A stretch of DNA of 64,000 nucleotides from VRUE01 sp963695835 (lineage in GTDB: Bacteria > Actinomycetota > Thermoleophilia > Solirubrobacterales > 70-9), in assembly GCA_963695835.1 (NCBI GenBank), contig CAVOHR010000001.1:558001-622000 (forward strand). Direction: 5' to 3'. This document shows, one piece after another, positions 40,537 to 48,013 of this stretch. The translations under genes and the position numbers were made by a program. The stretch's first letter is position 1; each line of letters opens with the position of its first letter. The notes under the pieces were generated by a model. That model was not told the origin of the DNA. It ran no database searches and was given only the letters and a program-made list of their open reading frames with translations.

Positions 40537-40808
40537 GTGCGCGCCTCACGGTGCCGGTGGTACTCGCTCGGATCGACCGGACCCACCCTGAGGGTGAAGC
40601 GGTCGGGGACCGGATCGAAGCCGCCATGGCTGAGCGGGTTGCAGCGCAGCAGGCGCCAAGCGGCAAGGACGGCGCCGCGCAGGCCGAAGCGGCGGATCGA
40701 CTGCGCAGCGTAAGCCGAGCAGGTCGGCTCGTAGCGGCAGCGGCGGGGCAGCGAGGGCGAGATCCAGCGCTGGTAGGCGGCGAGCGGCGCCAGCAGGACG
40801 CGTTTCAC
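40533..40808 (-). CDS. yidD: membrane protein insertion efficiency factor YidD
   Basis: 91 residues, typical YidD: LLAPLAAYQRWISPSLPRRCRYEPTCSAYA-type sequence in the first 35 residues with its conserved cysteines, followed by GLRGAVLAAWRLLRCNPLSHGGFDPVP. It helps YidC-dependent insertion. GTG at 40808 overlaps the rnpA stop, and a parS-like site covers that junction. Confidence 0.93.
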   Translation of the reverse strand: MKRVLLAPLAAYQRWISPSLPRRCRYEPTCSAYAAQSIRRFGLRGAVLAAWRLLRCNPLSHGGFDPVPDRFTLRVGPVDPSEYHRHREART

Positions 40809-40815
40809 GTGGAAC
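40802..40815. other. candidate parS centromere site
   Basis: GTTTCACGTGGAAC differs at one position from the core of the bacterial parS consensus (GTTTCACGTGAAAC). It is 3.4 kb from parB and 0.6 kb from dnaA, where parS sites normally cluster. It covers the rnpA stop and yidD start codons. Confidence 0.78.
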
Positions 40816-41170
40816 GCTCCCGGCCCGAGCTCGCTGCCAGCGCCTCTTCGACGCTCTTGCGCACTCCGTCGGCGCCCTCGCGCTCGACCAGCGTCCCGAT
40901 CTCGGGGCGGGCGACGAGGACGAAGTCGTGGCGCGGGGGCAGCCGGTCGGCCAGCGCCCAGAACGCCTCGCGCAGCGTCCGCTTGACGCGGTTGCGCTCG
41001 ACCGCACCGCCAACCTTGCGGCTCACCGAGACGCCCAGCCGCACGTCGCGCTGCCCCTCGTCCTTGCGGGGAAAGCTGTAGAGCACCAGGTATCTGGTCG
41101 CATGGGAAGAGCCGTCGCGGTAGACGCGGTCGAACTCGCCGCTGCGCGAGAGGCGGCGTCGCTTCGGCAT
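40805..41170 (-). CDS. rnpA: ribonuclease P protein component
   Basis: 121 residues. RNase P protein, which helps the catalytic RNA trim tRNA 5' ends. It shows the N-terminal RRRLSRSGEFDRVYRDG stretch and the RNR signature in SRKVGGAVERNRVKRTLREAF near 55-75. ATG at 41170, 2 bp after rpmH. The same frame is open for several kilobases upstream across dnaA and dnaN, but only as a shadow. Confidence 0.95.
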   Translation of the reverse strand: MPKRRRLSRSGEFDRVYRDGSSHATRYLVLYSFPRKDEGQRDVRLGVSVSRKVGGAVERNRVKRTLREAFWALADRLPPRHDFVLVARPEIGTLVEREGADGVRKSVEEALAASSGRERST

Positions 41171-41172
41171 CT

Positions 41173-41307
41173 CTACGGAGTCAGGCGCTTCCGGCCTTTG
41201 CGGCGTCGCCGCTTCAGGATCGCCCGGCCGCCAGACGTCCGCATCCTCGCCCGGAAACCGTGGGTCTTTGCCCGCTTTCGCCGCTTGGGCTGATAGGTCC
41301 GCTTCAT
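41173..41307 (-). CDS. rpmH: 50S ribosomal protein L34
   Basis: 44 residues, the standard L34 sequence MKRTYQPKRRKRAKTHGFRA followed by a basic tail. Starts the minus-strand operon rpmH-rnpA-yidD-yidC, divergent from dnaA across 115 bp. Confidence 0.97.
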   Translation of the reverse strand: MKRTYQPKRRKRAKTHGFRARMRTSGGRAILKRRRRKGRKRLTP

Positions 41308-41422
41308 CGAGCGTCGCAGTATACGGGCGCGCCTCCGATCCCGGCGGCGAGTCGCGCGGTCGGCCGGGAATCTTTCCTCGGGATTTGCGACCCGCCCCCG
41401 TGCCGGCCTCACGACCGCCGCT

Positions 41423-42766
41423 ATGGTCGCTCGCCGGGTGCCAGACGACCTCGCCGGACAGAACCTCGAAGCCCTCTGGGAGGATGTCCGACGACGCCTG
41501 CGCAGCGCGGTTCCGGAGTCGACCTTCGAGATCTGGCTGGCGCCGCTGCGGCCGGTCGGCGCGCAGGGGTCGACCCTCTACCTGGCGGCGCCGGACGGGA
41601 TCCGCACCTGGGTCGAGCGGCGCTACTCCTCGCTGCTGCGCGAAGCGATCGGCGCGGTCGACGGCCCGCTGACCGAGGTCGACTTCGCCGCGACCGGCGA
41701 GACACCGGCTGCCGACCGCGATTTCGGCGCGGTCGAGCTCAATCCCAACTACACCTTCGAGCGCTTCGTGATCGGCGAGGGCAACCGGATGGCGCACGCC
41801 GCCGCCCTGGCGGTCGCCGAGACGCCTTCGGAGGCCTACAACCCCCTCTTTCTCCACGGCCCGCCCGGTCTCGGAAAGACGCACCTGCTGGGCGCGGTCG
41901 CCAACTACCTGCGTCTCAACGCCCCCGGGCTCAGCGTCCGCTACACCACCGCCGAGGGCTTTACCAACGAGTTCGTCGCCGCCCTGCGCTCGAGCGGCTC
42001 GGAGCGCTTCAAGGCGCGCTACCGCGACCTCGACGTGCTGCTGGTCGACGACGTCCAGTTCCTGCAGGGCAAGCAGCACACCGAGGAGGAGTTCTTCCAC
42101 ACCTTCAACGCCCTCTACGAGGGCGGCAGCCAGCTGGTCCTCTCCGCCGACCGCCTGCCGAGCGAGCTCTCGACGCTCGCCTCGCGCCTGCGAGACCGCT
42201 TCGAGTGGGGCCTGACGATTCCCGTCGACCCCCCCGACCTCCCGACCCGGATGACGGTCCTGCAGCGGCTGGCGCGCGAGGCGGGGCTCGATTCCGCCGA
42301 TCGGGACGCCCTCTCCGAGCTGGCTCAGCGGATCGACGCCAACGTGCGCCGCCTCCACGGCGCCCTGACCAAGGTGATCGCCCACGCCTCGCTGACCGCC
42401 AAGCCGCTCAGCGCCGAGCTGATTGCCGAGCTGATCCCCAATCGCCAGGCGCGGGCTCAGCCGACCGCGATCGAAGCGATCCAGGAACGAGTCGCGACCG
42501 CGTTCGGAATCTCCCGCGCCGAGCTGGTCGGCAGCAGCCGCGCCGCCACTCCGCTGCGAGCCAGGCAGGTCGCGATCCTCCTCACCCGCGAGTCGAGCGA
42601 TCTCTCGCTGCCTCAGATCGGCCGCCTCTACGGCGGTCGCGACCACTCCACCGTCCTCAACGCGCTGAAACGGGTCGAGGCGACCCTCGCCGCCGACCCC
42701 GAGCTGGCGGCGAGGGTCTCCGAGTTGCGCACCGCTATCCACAACCCGGCCGGGGATCGCCGCTGA
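41423..42766 (+). CDS. dnaA: chromosomal replication initiator protein DnaA
   Basis: 447 residues. Domain I at about 10-85, a very short linker domain II, AAA+ domain with Walker A GPPGLGKTH near 150 and Walker B LLVDDVQFLQGK near 210, and a C-terminal DNA-binding domain with the signature LYGGRDHSTVLNALKRVE near 405. It binds DnaA boxes and melts the origin. ATG at 41423; the gap to rpmH shows no DnaA boxes, whereas the gap to dnaN does. Confidence 0.97.
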   Translation: MVARRVPDDLAGQNLEALWEDVRRRLRSAVPESTFEIWLAPLRPVGAQGSTLYLAAPDGIRTWVERRYSSLLREAIGAVDGPLTEVDFAATGETPAADRDFGAVELNPNYTFERFVIGEGNRMAHAAALAVAETPSEAYNPLFLHGPPGLGKTHLLGAVANYLRLNAPGLSVRYTTAEGFTNEFVAALRSSGSERFKARYRDLDVLLVDDVQFLQGKQHTEEEFFHTFNALYEGGSQLVLSADRLPSELSTLASRLRDRFEWGLTIPVDPPDLPTRMTVLQRLAREAGLDSADRDALSELAQRIDANVRRLHGALTKVIAHASLTAKPLSAELIAELIPNRQARAQPTAIEAIQERVATAFGISRAELVGSSRAATPLRARQVAILLTRESSDLSLPQIGRLYGGRDHSTVLNALKRVEATLAADPELAARVSELRTAIHNPAGDRR

Positions 42767-42868
42767 CAACCGACGGGACTGTAAGAATCGACGCTTTCCC
42801 ACAACCCGACCCACAGCTTGCATTCCGCATGAGCAGGCCAAATCCACATGATCTCGGCAGTTTCCACA
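42735..42868. other. candidate oriC with DnaA-box-like repeats
   Basis: Four boxes ending in CCACA occur from the end of dnaA into the dnaA-dnaN gap: CTATCCACA (42735-42743), TTTCCCACA (42795-42803), AAATCCACA (42840-42848) and GTTTCCACA (42860-42868). Each has one or two mismatches to TTATCCACA, and all point the same way. The gap is the most AT-rich stretch between these genes. Confidence 0.65.
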
Positions 42869-42901
42869 GGAACTAATCCAACTCAAGAGGGAATCAGTCA
42901 T

Positions 42902-44008
42902 TTGAAGCTGACCATCAAACGCAACGAGCTTGTCTCCAAGCTCTCGGTCGTCTCCCGCGCCGTCTCCACCCGCGCCGCGACCCAGGCGCTCTCCGGGATC
43001 CTTCTGACCGCGGACGACAGCGGTGCCGTCCTGGCGGCCACCGACGGCGAGATGGGCCTGCGGACCGCGCTCGAGGCCGAGGTGTCGAGCGGCGGCACGG
43101 CGCTGCTGCCGGGCAGGCTGTTCTCCGAGCTGGCCCGCTCGCTGGGCGAGGCGAGCGTCGGGCTCGAGCTGCGCGAGGCCGAGCGCGACGTCGAGATCCG
43201 CAGCGGTGGCTCGAGCTTCCACCTGCGGCTGCTGCCGGCCGAGGACTTCCCGAAGCTGCCCGAGCAGGCCTCCGAGCCGCTGAAGATCCCCGCCCCCGCT
43301 CTGGCGGAGACGGTCGACCTGGTCGCCCGCGCAGCTTCGCGCGACGACATGCGGCCCGTCCTGACGGGCGTGCTCGTCACCGCAGCGGGCGCGGAGATGA
43401 CGATGGTCGCCACGGACTCCTACCGCCTGGCGGTCAAGCGCACCGAGCTGGAGAGCGCGATCGGAGGCGAGCTGGAGGCGAACATCCCAGCCCGCGCCCT
43501 GCGCGAGCTTGGGCGGATAGTCGCGGCCGAGGGCGTCGACGAGGTCGCGGTCGGCCTGCTGCCGAACCAGGCGGTTTTCGGCGCCGGGACGATCCTCCTC
43601 AACACGAGGCTGATCGACGGCCAGTTCCCCAACTTTCGACAGCTCCTGCCGGAGTCCTACGAGCACGACGTGCGGCTGCCGCGCTCCGAGCTGCTCGAGG
43701 TGGTTCGGCGGGTCAGTCAGCTGGCGCAGCGCAACGCGCCGCTGCGGCTCTCGTTCTCCGCGGGGGAGCTGAAGGTCTCCGCTTCGACTCCCGACGTCGG
43801 CGATGCGGAGGAGGCGATGCCCGCCGCCTTCGAGGGCGAGCCGCTGGAGATCGGCTTCAACCCCGAGTTCCTCCGCGACGGGATCGAAAGCGTCGCCGGC
43901 GACGAGGTGATGCTGCGGCTGATCTCGCCCCTGCGGCCCGGTCTCCTACAGCCCGTCGACAACGAAGACTTCCGCTACCTGGTGATGCCGATCCGCCTCA
44001 ACGTCTAG
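42902..44008 (+). CDS. dnaN: DNA polymerase III beta sliding clamp
   Basis: 368 residues from TTG 42902, giving MKLTIKRNELVSKL, the usual clamp start. Three repeated clamp domains follow; blocks such as LLPAEDFPKLPE near 120, TDSYRLAVK near 175, and the C-terminal FRYLVMPIRL are recognised. It holds the polymerase on DNA. An ATG at 42848 in frame would add 18 residues lying in the origin region, unlikely. Confidence 0.96.
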   Translation: MKLTIKRNELVSKLSVVSRAVSTRAATQALSGILLTADDSGAVLAATDGEMGLRTALEAEVSSGGTALLPGRLFSELARSLGEASVGLELREAERDVEIRSGGSSFHLRLLPAEDFPKLPEQASEPLKIPAPALAETVDLVARAASRDDMRPVLTGVLVTAAGAEMTMVATDSYRLAVKRTELESAIGGELEANIPARALRELGRIVAAEGVDEVAVGLLPNQAVFGAGTILLNTRLIDGQFPNFRQLLPESYEHDVRLPRSELLEVVRRVSQLAQRNAPLRLSFSAGELKVSASTPDVGDAEEAMPAAFEGEPLEIGFNPEFLRDGIESVAGDEVMLRLISPLRPGLLQPVDNEDFRYLVMPIRLNV

Positions 44009-44017
44009 GAGGGCCCG

Positions 44018-45109
44018 GTGCTGGTCGCCTCCGTCGAAGCGAGGCCGCTGCGCAGCCTCGAGGACCTGCGGATCGAGCTCGGACCGGGAATCGTCAGCCT
44101 GGTCGGGCCGAACGGCGCCGGCAAGACCAACCTGCTGGAGGCGCTCTACTTCGCCCTGACCGGCCGTTCGTTCCGCACCGCCGATCGCCGTGAGCTGATC
44201 CCCTTCGGCGCACCGCTCGCCCGGGCGGAGGCGACCGTCCGCGACGAGGACGGGATCGAGCACCGGCTGCTGGCTTCGGTCAGCCGCAGGGAAGGGCGCC
44301 GCCACCTGCTCGACGGCAACCCGGCGGACCCGGCGACGATGGTCCGGCACCGCCCGCCGGTCGCGGTCTTCTCGCCCGACCGGCTCGTCCTGGTCAAGGG
44401 CCCGCCGGCGGAGCGCCGTGCGCACCTCGACCGCTACGTCGCCGCTCGCTGGCCGTCGCGGTCGGGCCTGCGGCAGGGCTACGGGCAGGCGCTGGCGCAG
44501 CGCAACGCCCTGATCGCCCGCCTGGCTGCGGGTCGTGGGGGAGGCGACCTCGAGATCTGGGACAGTGCCCTGGCCGAGGCGGCCGAGGCGCTGGTCGCGG
44601 CCCGCGCCGAGGCGGTCGCCGAGCTGGCGCCGCCGTTCGCCGCCGCCGCCGCGGATCTGGGCCTCGAAGGCGCCGCGGCGCTCGGGTACGCGCCGCGCGC
44701 GGCCGGCTCCGCCGAGGAGATCCGCAGCGGACTCGCCGAGCGGCGGGAAGCGGATCTGCGGCTGGGGCGCACCTCCTGGGGGCCGCACCTCGACGAGCTG
44801 AAGATCGAGACGGCGGGCCGGGCGCTGCGGCGCTACGGCTCGCAAGGCCAGCAGCGGGCGGCGCTCCTCGCCCTGCTCTTCGCCGAGCGCGAGGCGCTCC
44901 TCGCCGCCCACCGGGTCGCCCCGCTGCTGCTGCTCGACGACGTGATGAGCGAGCTCGACCCGGAGCGCCGCGAGCGCCTGGTCGGCCGCCTGGCCGCCGG
45001 CGGCCAGGCGCTGGTCACCGCCGCCGCCGCCGAGTCGGTGCCGGCCCGCGCGCTGGAGCGGACGCTGCACATGCCACGCGAGGCGACGATCCGCGCCGCC
45101 GCGGCATGA
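44018..45109 (+). CDS. recF: DNA replication and repair protein RecF
   Basis: 363 residues. SMC-like ATPase head: Walker A GPNGAGKTN at about 28-36, signature GSQGQQRAALLALLFAE near 272, Walker B LLLLDDVMSELD near 305. It helps load RecA at gaps. GTG at 44018 has the Shine-Dalgarno sequence AGGAGGG 6 nt upstream; overlaps dciA by 4 bp. Confidence 0.95.
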   Translation: MLVASVEARPLRSLEDLRIELGPGIVSLVGPNGAGKTNLLEALYFALTGRSFRTADRRELIPFGAPLARAEATVRDEDGIEHRLLASVSRREGRRHLLDGNPADPATMVRHRPPVAVFSPDRLVLVKGPPAERRAHLDRYVAARWPSRSGLRQGYGQALAQRNALIARLAAGRGGGDLEIWDSALAEAAEALVAARAEAVAELAPPFAAAAADLGLEGAAALGYAPRAAGSAEEIRSGLAERREADLRLGRTSWGPHLDELKIETAGRALRRYGSQGQQRAALLALLFAEREALLAAHRVAPLLLLDDVMSELDPERRERLVGRLAAGGQALVTAAAAESVPARALERTLHMPREATIRAAAA

Positions 45110-45405
45110 GCCACCGCCGCGCTCCCCGCCCGGCGTCGAGCGCGCTGCGCGCAGCGCTCGAGCGAGCGGCGCCGCGGACCCCGCTGGCGGCGGTTCAGGC
45201 GGCCTGGGCGGAGACGGTCGGCGAGCGGGTCGCGGCGGCGGCGCAGCCGGTCTCCGAACGGGACGGAGCGGTCGTCATCGAGTGCACCGACCCGGTTTGG
45301 GCGGAGGAGCTGGACCTGATGCAGGCCGATCTCGTCGGGCGTCTCCGCGACCGCTTGGGGGAGCAGGCGCCGCGGAGTTTGCGCTTTCGTGCGAAAGACG
45401 CCTGA
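45106..45405 (+). CDS. dciA: DciA-like DUF721 protein (helicase loader candidate)
   Basis: 99 residues with the DUF721/DciA domain over most of its length (TPLAAVQAAWAETVGERVAAAAQP, ending RSLRFRAK). DciA helps load the replicative helicase DnaB in bacteria lacking DnaC/DnaI. Position between recF and gyrB is standard in actinobacteria. ATG overlaps the recF TGA. Confidence 0.88.
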   Translation: MSHRRAPRPASSALRAALERAAPRTPLAAVQAAWAETVGERVAAAAQPVSERDGAVVIECTDPVWAEELDLMQADLVGRLRDRLGEQAPRSLRFRAKDA

Positions 45406-45504
45406 ACCGCGTCATATTTTAGCGTGTTTTGCAGGGATTTCTTAATTGCCGCCGCGGTTTTCGCGGGGGCCGAACTGGTATCCTTATGTCAACTCGCGTT
45501 TCCA

Positions 45505-45548
45505 CCCCGATCCGGCGCGGCGAGGCTTTCCCGGATCGGGGTTTTCTC
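45505..45548 (+). terminator. intrinsic terminator or attenuator ahead of gyrB
   Basis: CCCCGATCCGG (45505-45515) pairs with CCGGATCGGGG (45531-45541), an 11 bp perfect stem followed directly by TTTT. It is one of the few hairpins here with a T-tract. It is only 20 bp from the gyrB start, so it either ends the recF-dciA message or attenuates gyrB. The sequence 45406-45480 before it is AT-rich. Confidence 0.75.
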
Positions 45549-45568
45549 TGAGAACCGGAAGGGACCAA

Positions 45569-48001
45569 TTGCCTGAGACGAACAAGAACGGCGGCGCCGG
45601 GAAGGACTCGGCGGACTCCTACGGCGCCAAGGACATCACCGTCCTCGAGGGCCTGGAAGCGGTCCGCAAGCGCCCCGGCATGTACATCGGCTCGACCGGG
45701 CCGCGCGGCCTGCACCACCTCGTCTACGAGGTCGTCGACAACTCGGTCGACGAGGCGCTCGCCGGTCATTGCAGCGAAGTCCGCGTCGTGCTCCACCCGG
45801 ACGACAGCTGCACGGTCTTCGACGACGGCCGCGGCATCCCGGTCGAAGAGCTGAAGAAGGAGAAGCGGCCGGCGGCCGAGGTCGTGCTGACCACCCTGCA
45901 TGCCGGCGGCAAGTTCGGCGACGGCGGTGGCTACAAAGTCTCGGGCGGCCTGCACGGCGTCGGCGTCTCGGTCGTCAACGCGCTCTCCGAGCACCTCGAG
46001 CTGCGGATCAGCCGTGACGGCCACGTCTGGGAGCAGGACTACGAGCGCGGCAAGCCGCGGGGACCGCTGAGCAAGGGGAAGGCGACGGAGGCGACCGGCA
46101 CCACGCTGACCTTCCAGCCCGATCCCGAGGTCTTCGAGGAGGTCGAGTTCGACTTCCAGACGCTGGCCGAGCGCCTGCGCGAGACCGCCTTCCTCACCCG
46201 CAGCCTGAAGATCGAGCTGATCGACGAGCGCGGCCAGACCAACAGCGTCGCCTTCCAGTACGAGGGCGGCATCGAGGACTTCGTCCGCCACCTGAACGAG
46301 AACAAGGACGTCCTGCACCGCAAGACGATCTTCTTCGCCGGCGACGAGGAGGAGGAGGGCCAGGTCGAGGTCGCGATGCAGTGGAACGCCTCCTACCAGG
46401 AGTCGATCTTCAGCTTCGCCAACAACATCAACACGCACGAGGGCGGTTCGCACCTGTCGGGCTTCCGCTCGGCGCTGACCCGCACTCTGAACGCCTACGC
46501 CCGCAGCAAAGGCCTGCTGAAGGAGAAGGACGGCAACCTCGGCGGCGAGGACGTGCGCGAGGGGCTGACCGCGGTGATCTCGGTCAAGCTGCACGACCCC
46601 CAGTTCGAGGGCCAGACCAAGACCAAGCTCGGCAATCCGCCGGTTCGCGGCCTGGTCGAGGAGACGGTCAACCGCAAGCTGGCCGAGTACCTCGAGGAGA
46701 ACCCCGGCGACGCGCGGCGGATCATCACCAAGGCGATCGACGCTTCCCGCGCCCGCGACGCGGCCCGCAAGGCGCGCGACCTGACCCGGCGCAAGTCGGC
46801 GCTGGAGAACTCGACCCTGCCCGGGAAGCTCGCCGACTGCACGGTCAAGGACCCGCGCGACGCCGAGATATTCGTGGTCGAGGGCGACTCCGCCGGCGGC
46901 TCCGCCAAGCAGGCGCGCGACCGCTCGACCCAGGCGGTGCTGCCGCTACGCGGCAAGATCATCAACGTCGAGAAGAACCGGATCGACAAGGTCCTCGCCA
47001 ACAACGAGGTACAGGCGCTGATCACGGCGATCGGCACCGGCGTCCACGAAGAGTTCAACCTGGAGGACGCCAGGTACCACAAAATCGTCATGGCGACGGA
47101 CGCCGACGTCGACGGCGCCCACATCCGCACTCTGGTCCTCACCTTCCTCTACCGGCAGATGCCCGAGCTGATCGACGCCGGCTACGTCTACATCGCCAAA
47201 CCGCCGCTCTACCGGGTCAAGCAGGGCAACCAGGAGACCTACCTGGAGCGGGAGTCCGAACTGGAAGAGCTGCTGCTGCGCGACAAGCTCGAGGACTTCG
47301 AGCTGCACAGCGCCGACGGCGAGACGCGCAAGTTGACGAAAAGCCGCTGGCAGAGCTACATCCGCCGCGCCAAAGAGTACGAGGGCTGGGGCTCCTCGCT
47401 GCAGGCCGAGTTCGGCCACGACACGGTGCGCTTCCTCGAGGAGTCGAGCCTGCTCGACGAGGAGGTCGTGAGCGTTGCCGGGGCTCGCAAGGTGCTCGGC
47501 CGCGAGGCCGCCGAGGGCGAGCCGTTCGAGACCGAGATCGTCAGCGACTCCGACGACGGCCTGACGGTCAAGGCGATCGAGCGTAAGAGCGGCCTCGCCC
47601 GCACCCACAAGCTGCCGCGCGAGCTGTTCGAGCACTACGACTACCGCAAGTTCGCCGAAGTCCACACGGCGCTGATCAAGCAGGTCGGCAGGCCGCCCTT
47701 CGAGGCGAGCCTCGGTGGCCGCAGCGCCGAGGCGCTCTCCTTCCAGGCACTGCGCGGCGCCGTGCTCGAGCTGGCTCGCCACGGGGTGCAGCTGACCCGC
47801 TTCAAGGGGCTCGGCGAGATGAACGCCGACCAGCTGCGCGAGACGACGATGGACCCCGCGACCCGCACCCTCGCCCGCGTTACCCTCGACGACGCGACCG
47901 CCGCCGACCAGATCTTCTCGATGCTGATGGGGGATCAAGTCGGGCCGCGCCGCGAGTTCATCGAGTCGAACGCCAAGGAGGTGAAGTTCCTCGATGTCTG
48001 A
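45569..48001 (+). CDS. gyrB: DNA gyrase subunit B (long form)
   Basis: 810 residues from TTG 45569 (MPETNKNGGAG). GHKL ATPase domain (EVVDNSVDEAL near 52, DDGRGIPV near 90, GGLHGVGVSVVNALS near 125), transducer, TOPRIM domain (EGDSAGGSAKQARDR near 437; TDADVDGAHIRTL near 510), and C-terminal RFKGLGEMNADQL near 750. Between PPLYRVKQG and RFKGLGEMN there is about 170 residues of insert, as in E. coli GyrB; most actinobacterial GyrB proteins lack it. It supplies ATP turnover for supercoiling with GyrA, encoded 13 bp downstream. Confidence 0.96.
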   Translation: MPETNKNGGAGKDSADSYGAKDITVLEGLEAVRKRPGMYIGSTGPRGLHHLVYEVVDNSVDEALAGHCSEVRVVLHPDDSCTVFDDGRGIPVEELKKEKRPAAEVVLTTLHAGGKFGDGGGYKVSGGLHGVGVSVVNALSEHLELRISRDGHVWEQDYERGKPRGPLSKGKATEATGTTLTFQPDPEVFEEVEFDFQTLAERLRETAFLTRSLKIELIDERGQTNSVAFQYEGGIEDFVRHLNENKDVLHRKTIFFAGDEEEEGQVEVAMQWNASYQESIFSFANNINTHEGGSHLSGFRSALTRTLNAYARSKGLLKEKDGNLGGEDVREGLTAVISVKLHDPQFEGQTKTKLGNPPVRGLVEETVNRKLAEYLEENPGDARRIITKAIDASRARDAARKARDLTRRKSALENSTLPGKLADCTVKDPRDAEIFVVEGDSAGGSAKQARDRSTQAVLPLRGKIINVEKNRIDKVLANNEVQALITAIGTGVHEEFNLEDARYHKIVMATDADVDGAHIRTLVLTFLYRQMPELIDAGYVYIAKPPLYRVKQGNQETYLERESELEELLLRDKLEDFELHSADGETRKLTKSRWQSYIRRAKEYEGWGSSLQAEFGHDTVRFLEESSLLDEEVVSVAGARKVLGREAAEGEPFETEIVSDSDDGLTVKAIERKSGLARTHKLPRELFEHYDYRKFAEVHTALIKQVGRPPFEASLGGRSAEALSFQALRGAVLELARHGVQLTRFKGLGEMNADQLRETTMDPATRTLARVTLDDATAADQIFSMLMGDQVGPRREFIESNAKEVKFLDV

Positions 48002-48013
48002 GGAAGCCGCCTG

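Noticed and set aside
40805..43666. A 953-codon minus-strand frame across dnaN and dnaA
   Set aside because: Only the last 121 codons (rnpA) are a real gene; the rest is a shadow of dnaA and dnaN.
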